DNA of 39,544 nucleotides from JBOHRN01 sp050732775. GTDB taxonomy: Bacteria; Gemmatimonadota; Gemmatimonadetes; Longimicrobiales; Longimicrobiaceae. Where the stretch lies: positions 1-39,544 of the forward strand of contig JBOHRN010000045.1 in assembly GCA_050732775.1 (NCBI GenBank), read 5' to 3'. The notes under the pieces are model-generated. The model searched no databases and was not told the DNA's origin. It worked only from the letters and a program-made list of their open reading frames with translations. How positions within the stretch are numbered: the stretch's first letter is position 1; each line of letters opens with the position of its first letter. Positions 34,322 through 39,544 of the stretch are shown piece after piece. The translations under genes and the position numbers were made by a program.

Positions 34322-35685
34322 AACTTAGTCGGATAGTGGTCGTAGAAGCGGGCGACGGCTTCGGCACCCCGGTGGAAGTTCTCCAGCGACATCCACTCGT
34401 CGGGGGCGTGGGCGTTTTCGCCTGGTAGGCCAAAACCCATCAATACGATGGGGACCCCGAAGCGTTCCCGGAGGGCATGCACGATGGGGATGGAGCCCCC
34501 TTCCCGGATGAACACCGGTTCGTGTCCGAACGCTTCCCGCAGTGCCCCGGCGGCGGCGTCGAAGACCGCTTCGCCGGGGTCGGCCAGCCAGGGGTGGCCG
34601 TGGTGGAGGAGCTCTACCTCAACCTCTACCCCCGCTGGCGCGAGTTGGCGAACGCACTTTTCGAACAGCTGGCAAATTTCACCCGGGTCTTGGTCCGGCA
34701 CCAACCGCGCTGAAACCTTGGCCATCGCCTCGGCCGGCAGCACCGTCTTGGAGCCCTCCCCAGTGTATCCGGAGAGGAGTCCATTCACGTCCAAGGCGGG
34801 GCGGGCCCAGAGCCGCTCCAGAGTTGAAAAACCCTCTTCTCCGGCGAGCGCGGGGGCTCCCACCTGGGCGCAAAACGCTTGCTCAGAAAAGGGCAAGGCG
34901 CGCATCTCATCACGCTCCTCCGCGGTGAGCGGGCGCACCCGGTCGTAGAAGCCGGGGATGGCTATCCGCCCGTCTCCGTGGTGCAACCCCGCCAGCACGC
35001 GGGCCAGGGCGTTGGCAGGGTTGGCCACCGCTCCCCCGTAAGACCCTGAATGGAGGTCAGAGTCGGGCCCGCGGAGGCGTACCTCGAAGTAAGCGATGCC
35101 GCGCAGTCCCACCGTGATGGAGGGGAGTCCCGGGGCGAACATCGAGGTGTCCGAGATGAGGACCGCGTCGCACCGCAGCCGCTCTTGGTGCCGTTCGAGG
35201 AAGTCGTCGAGGTGCGCGGAGCCGGTCTCCTCCTCGCCCTCGACGACGAAAATCACGTTGGCAGAGAGCGAGCCGCGGGTGCGGAGGTGCGCCTCCACCG
35301 CCTTGAGGTGAAGGTAAAGCTGCCCCTTGTCGTCAACCGCCCCCCGGGCGAAAAGCTGGCCGTCACGGATCTCCGGCTCGAAAGGAGGCGAGGTCCAGAG
35401 TTCGAGCGGTTCGGGTGGCTGCACATCGTAGTGACCGTACACCAACACCGTGGGGGCGTCCTGGGCCCGGCGCCACTCACCCACCACTACCGGGTGGCCG
35501 CCGGTGGGCAGCACTTCGGCTGTCTCTAGCCCGGCCTCGCTCATCTTAGCGGCCAGCCACTCCGCCGCCCGGCGGGTGTCGTCCCGGTGTTCTGGCTGGG
35601 CGCTCACGCTGGGGAGGCGCAGAAAGTCTACCAGCTCTTCCAGATGCCTCTCAGCGTGCTGGGCGAGGTAAGCGACCGGGGTCAC
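34318..35685 (-). CDS. M20-family dipeptidase
   Basis: This is a 455-residue di-zinc peptidase of the M20 (PepV/CNDP-like) group. Metal and catalytic residues are seen in LVYGHYDVQPPEP (His85, Asp87), RGAVDDKGQ (Asp118/119), VEGEEETGS (Glu151-153), LISDTSMF and, near the end, GLPGENAHAPDEWM. DLHSGSYGGAVANP marks the dimerisation domain. It has no signal peptide. The GTG start lies two bases after the M16 stop. With its neighbours it forms a run of three peptidases. Confidence 0.93.
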   Translation of the reverse strand: MTPVAYLAQHAERHLEELVDFLRLPSVSAQPEHRDDTRRAAEWLAAKMSEAGLETAEVLPTGGHPVVVGEWRRAQDAPTVLVYGHYDVQPPEPLELWTSPPFEPEIRDGQLFARGAVDDKGQLYLHLKAVEAHLRTRGSLSANVIFVVEGEEETGSAHLDDFLERHQERLRCDAVLISDTSMFAPGLPSITVGLRGIAYFEVRLRGPDSDLHSGSYGGAVANPANALARVLAGLHHGDGRIAIPGFYDRVRPLTAEERDEMRALPFSEQAFCAQVGAPALAGEEGFSTLERLWARPALDVNGLLSGYTGEGSKTVLPAEAMAKVSARLVPDQDPGEICQLFEKCVRQLAPAGVEVEVELLHHGHPWLADPGEAVFDAAAGALREAFGHEPVFIREGGSIPIVHALRERFGVPIVLMGFGLPGENAHAPDEWMSLENFHRGAEAVARFYDHYPTKL

Positions 35686-35687
35686 CG

Positions 35688-38483
35688 CTAGCTCACCGGA
35701 CGGCCGTCCGCGTCGAGGAAACGGACCTCGCCCAGCCCCAGCCCCCGCACCTCGTCTTCGATGAGCTCACGGTCGCCCACGATCACCCACACCAGCCGGC
35801 CGGGCCTCACCACGCTCCTAGCCACCGCCTGAACCCCGGCGAGCCCCAAGTTGCGGACCTCGTCGGCGTAGCCGTCGAAATGGTCTAGGGGAAGTCCGAA
35901 GCGGACTATCTCGCCGATGGAACCGGCCACCGCTCCATTGGTCTCCCACTGGCCGGGCAAGCTGAGAGTCATGTTGGCCTGCACCTTGGCCAGCTCCTCC
36001 GGGGTGACCGGCTCGCTCGCCACGATCCCTTGCAACTCTCTCAACACCTCCCCGATGGACTCTCCCGTCTTGTCGGTCTGGACCGGGGCGTAGACGATGA
36101 AGGGGCGCTGGCCCTCGGCCTCCCACAGGAGGGTAAAGGCTCCGTACGACCACCCCTTGTCCTCGCGCAGGTTCATGTTGACCCGCGAGGTAAAGGTGCC
36201 GCCTAAGATATCGTTCATGGCCGAGATGGCGACCTCGGCGTCGTTCCGCTTGGGAGGGGCAACGTGCCCGGCAAAGATGATGGACTGCTCCGATCCCGGC
36301 CGGTCCAGGAGGTAGAGCGCCGGCTCGTCTTTGTGCGCCACCTGGGAGAGGTTTTTCTCCGGCGCCTGGCCCGGCGTCCACCCGGCCAAGACTGTTTCCA
36401 GCTTGGGGACGATTTCGTCCAGAGTGATGTCCCCCACGATCACCAGGGCGGCGTTGTTGGGCTTGAACCAGCTCTGGTGGAAACGGATCAGGTCGTCCCG
36501 GGTGAGGGCCGAGACCGACTCGGCGGTGCCCGAGCCGGTGAGCGGATTACCGTAGGCGTGATCTGTGCCGTAGAGGAGGGCGGGAAAAACCCTGAGCGCC
36601 ATCTGGATGGGGGTGGCCTTTTCGCGTTGGATCTGGGCGAGTTGCTGGCTACGCAGCCGCTCCAGGTCGTCTGGCGGAAAGGAGGGGTTGAGGATCACGT
36701 CGGCGAAGATGTCGAGCGAAGGGTCCAGGTTCTCCCGCAGGGCCGAAAGGTATACCGTCGACACGTCCAGGTTGGAGCCGGCGCCGAGCTGGGCGCCCAA
36801 CCGGGCCAACTCCTCGCTGATCTCCAGGGCGTTGCGGTTCCCGGTTCCTTCGTCCAGCATACCCATGGCCAAATCGGCCGTGCCGGGCGAGCCGAACTGG
36901 TCGGCGGCGAAACCCGCGTCGACCATGAGGTTGAAGTTGACCACGGGCACGGCCCGGCGCTCGGCCAGGTAGATTTCGAGTCCGTTAGACAGCGTGGCGG
37001 TCTGGATGACCGGAAAGTCCGGCTCTGGAAAGCCGTCCACCTCCGGCAGCGAAGAGCGGTCCACCCCGGCGCCGCGCGCGGCCAGCTCGGGAAAGGGGTG
37101 GACCTCCAGCACGTACACTCCGTCCGCTAGCCAGTCGCGGGCCGCCCGGTGTAGATCTTCGGTGGTAGCCGCTTGCACCCGCGCCAAGGTGGTGCGGTAG
37201 AAGTCGGGATCGCCCGCGTACGTCATGTTGGTGGCCAGGATGTCGGATTTGCCGCCGAAGCCGCCGATGCGCTCGACCCCTCGGATAAAGCCGGCCCGGT
37301 GCTGGGTCTGGACCCGCTCCAACTCGGCCGGGGTGGGGCCGTCCCGGAGAAAGCGGGCCAGCTCCTCGTCGACGGCCCGCTCCACCTCGTCTAGATCGGC
37401 GTCGGGACGGGCCGTGGCCACGATATAGAACTGGCTGCCCAGCTCCTTCCGCCACAGGTACGCCGACACGCTGGTGGCGATCTGGTCGTCGTAGACCAAC
37501 CGTTTGTAAAACCGGGAGGTCTTCCCGGAGGCGAGCACGTCGCTCACCAGATTCAGGTAGTCGGCCTCGGCAGAGCCCCACTCGGGCACGTTCCACACCT
37601 TGTAGACGCGCGCCTGGGGCACCCGGTCTTCGACTTGCTGGCGGTGCTCTCCCTCCATCTTGGCTACCCACACCTCTTGCTTGGAGATAGGCGGTCCGGG
37701 GGGAATGTCGCCGAAGTACCTTTCCACCCTTTGCACCACTTCATCGGCGTCCACGTCTCCCGCCACCGCGATTACCGCGTTGTTGGGCCCGTAGTGGGTC
37801 TCGAACCACTCGTAGACGTCTTCCAGGGAGGCGCCGTCCAGGTCTTCCATCGACCCGATGGTGGTCCAGGAGTAAGGGTGGCCCTCCGGGTAAGTGTTCT
37901 CCGCCAGGAGCTGGCGGGTGACACCGTACGGTTGGTTCTCGCCCTGTCGCTTCTCGTTCTGGACCACGCCGCGCTGCTCGTCCAGCTTACTCTGGTCGAC
38001 GGCGCCGAGCAGGTGGCCCATCCGGTCCGACTCCAGCCACAGCGCCAGATCGAGGGCCGGGGTGGGCACGTTCTGGAAGTAGTTGGTCCGGTCCGCGTTG
38101 GTGGTTCCGTTCAAGCTGGTGGCGCCGACCTTTTCCAGGGGGACGAAGTAGTCGTCGTCGAAGTTCTCGGTCCCGTTGAACATTAGGTGCTCGAATAGGT
38201 GGGCGAAGCCGGTCCTGCCCGGAACCTCGTTCTTGGAGCCGACGTGGTACCAGACGTTCACCGCCACGATGGGAGCCTTGCGGTCCTCGTGGACGATGAG
38301 CGTGAGCCCGTTATCCAGCGTAAAGAGCTGATACGGTATCGCGACGTCAACCGGCGACGGACTCCCGGCGCTGGCGGGTGTCGCCGGTGGAGGAGCTGCC
38401 GGTGGGGGAGCCGCGGACGGAGGAGCCGCGCACGCGGCTAACGGCGCAAGGGCGAAAAGAAAAGCGGTCCGGAGCGTTTTCAT
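35688..38483 (-). CDS. M16-family zinc peptidase lipoprotein (two-domain)
   Basis: This is a 931-residue periplasmic peptidase of the pitrilysin/insulinase family. The signal peptide has a lipobox LAAC (Cys18), followed by a Pro/Ala-rich linker (19-45). The first half is the active one, with the inverted zinc motif HLFEH (95-99) in GFAHLFEHLMFNGT and a downstream Glu in VAGDVDADEVVQRVERYFG. The second half (from about 510) keeps the fold but lacks HxxEH, and supplies the Arg/Tyr pair in LREDKGWSYGAF. One chain thus holds both halves of the clam-shell. I take the ATG at 38483, where the signal peptide begins. Confidence 0.93.
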   Translation of the reverse strand: MKTLRTAFLFALAPLAACAAPPSAAPPPAAPPPATPASAGSPSPVDVAIPYQLFTLDNGLTLIVHEDRKAPIVAVNVWYHVGSKNEVPGRTGFAHLFEHLMFNGTENFDDDYFVPLEKVGATSLNGTTNADRTNYFQNVPTPALDLALWLESDRMGHLLGAVDQSKLDEQRGVVQNEKRQGENQPYGVTRQLLAENTYPEGHPYSWTTIGSMEDLDGASLEDVYEWFETHYGPNNAVIAVAGDVDADEVVQRVERYFGDIPPGPPISKQEVWVAKMEGEHRQQVEDRVPQARVYKVWNVPEWGSAEADYLNLVSDVLASGKTSRFYKRLVYDDQIATSVSAYLWRKELGSQFYIVATARPDADLDEVERAVDEELARFLRDGPTPAELERVQTQHRAGFIRGVERIGGFGGKSDILATNMTYAGDPDFYRTTLARVQAATTEDLHRAARDWLADGVYVLEVHPFPELAARGAGVDRSSLPEVDGFPEPDFPVIQTATLSNGLEIYLAERRAVPVVNFNLMVDAGFAADQFGSPGTADLAMGMLDEGTGNRNALEISEELARLGAQLGAGSNLDVSTVYLSALRENLDPSLDIFADVILNPSFPPDDLERLRSQQLAQIQREKATPIQMALRVFPALLYGTDHAYGNPLTGSGTAESVSALTRDDLIRFHQSWFKPNNAALVIVGDITLDEIVPKLETVLAGWTPGQAPEKNLSQVAHKDEPALYLLDRPGSEQSIIFAGHVAPPKRNDAEVAISAMNDILGGTFTSRVNMNLREDKGWSYGAFTLLWEAEGQRPFIVYAPVQTDKTGESIGEVLRELQGIVASEPVTPEELAKVQANMTLSLPGQWETNGAVAGSIGEIVRFGLPLDHFDGYADEVRNLGLAGVQAVARSVVRPGRLVWVIVGDRELIEDEVRGLGLGEVRFLDADGRPVS

Positions 38484-38643
38484 GGTCCGTGCGGGAATTG
38501 GGTGGGTGAATGGGTCAACTTTATTGAGACGCCGGTCGCTCGGAACGGGTTGCCCGTCCCTCCAAGCCGCAAGGTACGTTCCCCATAGTAATTGTAGGGA
38601 CCGGCCGGCGCCATGGTAGTGCGGGCAAGGCGGGTGCGGGCGG

Positions 38644-39544
38644 CTACGCGAACAGCCCCACCTGGCCACCGGTGTGCCAGAAGAGCACCGTCTGATCATC
38701 CCGGAAACGTCCTGCGCGCACGTAGGCGATCAGCGCGGCCAACGCCTTGGCCGTGTAGGTGTGATCCACGAACAGAGCTTCGCTGCGGGCGGCCAGGCGC
38801 TGCGCTTCGCGCGAGCCGGCCGTGGGATGTCCGTACCCCTCGCCGATGAAGCCGTCGTCTACCTCGAGGGCGCACGCGGCCAGCGCCTCACCGTCGCAAC
38901 CGAGCAGGTCGCCCGCACCCACGACGATCCCGCGCACCGCTCTTTCGACCTCGGCGGCGCTCTCGTCGGAGCTGACGCCGAGGACGCGCGTCTCGAGACC
39001 GTACAGCGCGCACCCGGCTACCAGCCCCGCCTGCGTGCCTCCCGACGAAGTGGCGTGGACAATCGCGTCGGGTGCGGGTAGCTGCCCGAGCAGCTCACCG
39101 ATGGATCGGACCAAGCCGAGAGCCCCGAGGGGCGTCGAGGCACCGAGCGGAACGGCGTAGGGGGTGCGACCGATCCGCCGGAGTCGTTCGACCGCCGCCC
39201 TGATCGCCGCGGGACGTTCCTCGCGTGTCGCGACGTACTCGATCTCGGCGCCCAGGAGATCGGCCAGCAGAGAGTTGCCGCTGCGGCGGTCGGGTTTCTC
39301 CCCGTTTATGATGATCAGGCAGCCAAGTCCCAACTTGGCGGCGACGGCGGCCGTGACGCGCGCGTGGTTCGACTGCACACTGCCGACGGTAACCAGCGTG
39401 TCGGCACCCGCCGCCACAGCCTCGGCCGCGACCAGCTCGAGCTTGCGCACCTTGTTGCCGCCGAAGCCGAAGGGGATGGCGTCGTCCCGCTTTACCAGCA
39501 GGCGTGGCCCGCCCCCCAGCGCCTGGCGCAAGTTGGTCACCTCC
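38644..39544 (-). CDS. PLP-dependent D-cysteine desulfhydrase/ACC deaminase family, 5' end cut by window
   Basis: About 300 residues are visible of a fold-type II PLP enzyme. LLVKRDDAIPFGFGGNKVRKLEL carries the PLP lysine in GGNK, SVQSNHARVTAAVAAKLGL is the substrate loop, and TSSGGTQAGLVAG binds the phosphate. FWHTGGQVGLFA is the usual C-terminus. Relatives have some 15-25 residues before TNLRQALGG. The frame runs open to the window edge as Glu-Val, so the true start lies outside and the GTG at 39540 is probably internal. D-cysteine desulfhydrase is the more likely activity; ACC deaminase cannot be excluded. It is separated from the M16 gene by 160 bases in which I see no clear element. Confidence 0.85.
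   Translation of the reverse strand, partial: EVTNLRQALGGGPRLLVKRDDAIPFGFGGNKVRKLELVAAEAVAAGADTLVTVGSVQSNHARVTAAVAAKLGLGCLIIINGEKPDRRSGNSLLADLLGAEIEYVATREERPAAIRAAVERLRRIGRTPYAVPLGASTPLGALGLVRSIGELLGQLPAPDAIVHATSSGGTQAGLVAGCALYGLETRVLGVSSDESAAEVERAVRGIVVGAGDLLGCDGEALAACALEVDDGFIGEGYGHPTAGSREAQRLAARSEALFVDHTYTAKALAALIAYVRAGRFRDDQTVLFWHTGGQVGLFA

Overview
The window is a gene-dense, high-GC stretch of bacterial chromosome. It looks Gram-negative: there are many lipoprotein signal peptides, two periplasmic parvulin chaperones, FtsEX with an EnvC-like factor, and phosphatidylserine decarboxylase. The mix of genes and the frequent GTG/TTG starts are compatible with a Gemmatimonadota-like or related lineage. 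That is an inference, because no rRNA or other decisive marker is present. I see no insertion sequence, integrase, phage gene or CRISPR array, so this reads as core chromosome.

Left part (1-9,587, all genes on +): a small lipoprotein, then the phosphate-uptake operon pstS-pstC-pstA-pstB-phoU closed by a strong hairpin. Next come an SDR reductase, a lipoprotein overlapping an NAD-type isocitrate dehydrogenase, a zinc-ribbon membrane protein coupled to a tiny two-helix membrane protein, and glutaryl-CoA dehydrogenase.

Stable-RNA block (9,665-10,623, +): a near-consensus sigma-70 promoter precedes tRNA-Lys(CTT), tRNA-Arg(ACG), tRNA-Leu(CAG), tRNA-Leu(AAG), the RNase P RNA gene and tRNA-Arg(CCG). 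Two points stand out. The Leu tRNA has an A34 anticodon that is rare in bacteria. The spacer after tRNA-Arg(ACG) carries inverted and direct copies of that tRNA's 3' part. Downstream lie a bacterial eRF1-like (baeRF/VLRF1-type) protein with a zinc ribbon, and an unrecognised 148-residue protein.

Cell-envelope and DNA-maintenance block (12,417-23,957, all on -). In transcription order it is mfd, a PpiC lipoprotein, surA-like, pdxA, ftsE, ftsX, an envC-like gene with a degenerate LytM domain, holB and moaC. Most junctions are 4-bp overlaps or gaps of only a few bases, which suggests one long co-transcribed unit. FtsE, FtsX and the EnvC-like protein should form the divisome switch that activates cell-wall amidases. 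The two parvulins should assist outer-membrane and secreted protein folding.

Right part: on + are a DUF4384-type lipoprotein with a disordered tail, msrA, a DmpA/P1-type peptidase and a GDSL lipoprotein (24,172-27,811). On - are a radical-SAM protein with an unusual C-x8-C-x2-C cluster motif, sua5 and thiI (27,837-31,668), the last two serving tRNA modification. psd on + then converges on, and overlaps by 127 bp, a three-gene peptidase group on - (M16, M20, M2/M3-like). The right edge cuts a PLP-dependent D-cysteine desulfhydrase/ACC-deaminase-type gene.

Apart from the stable-RNA block there is no stretch longer than 300 bases without a gene.
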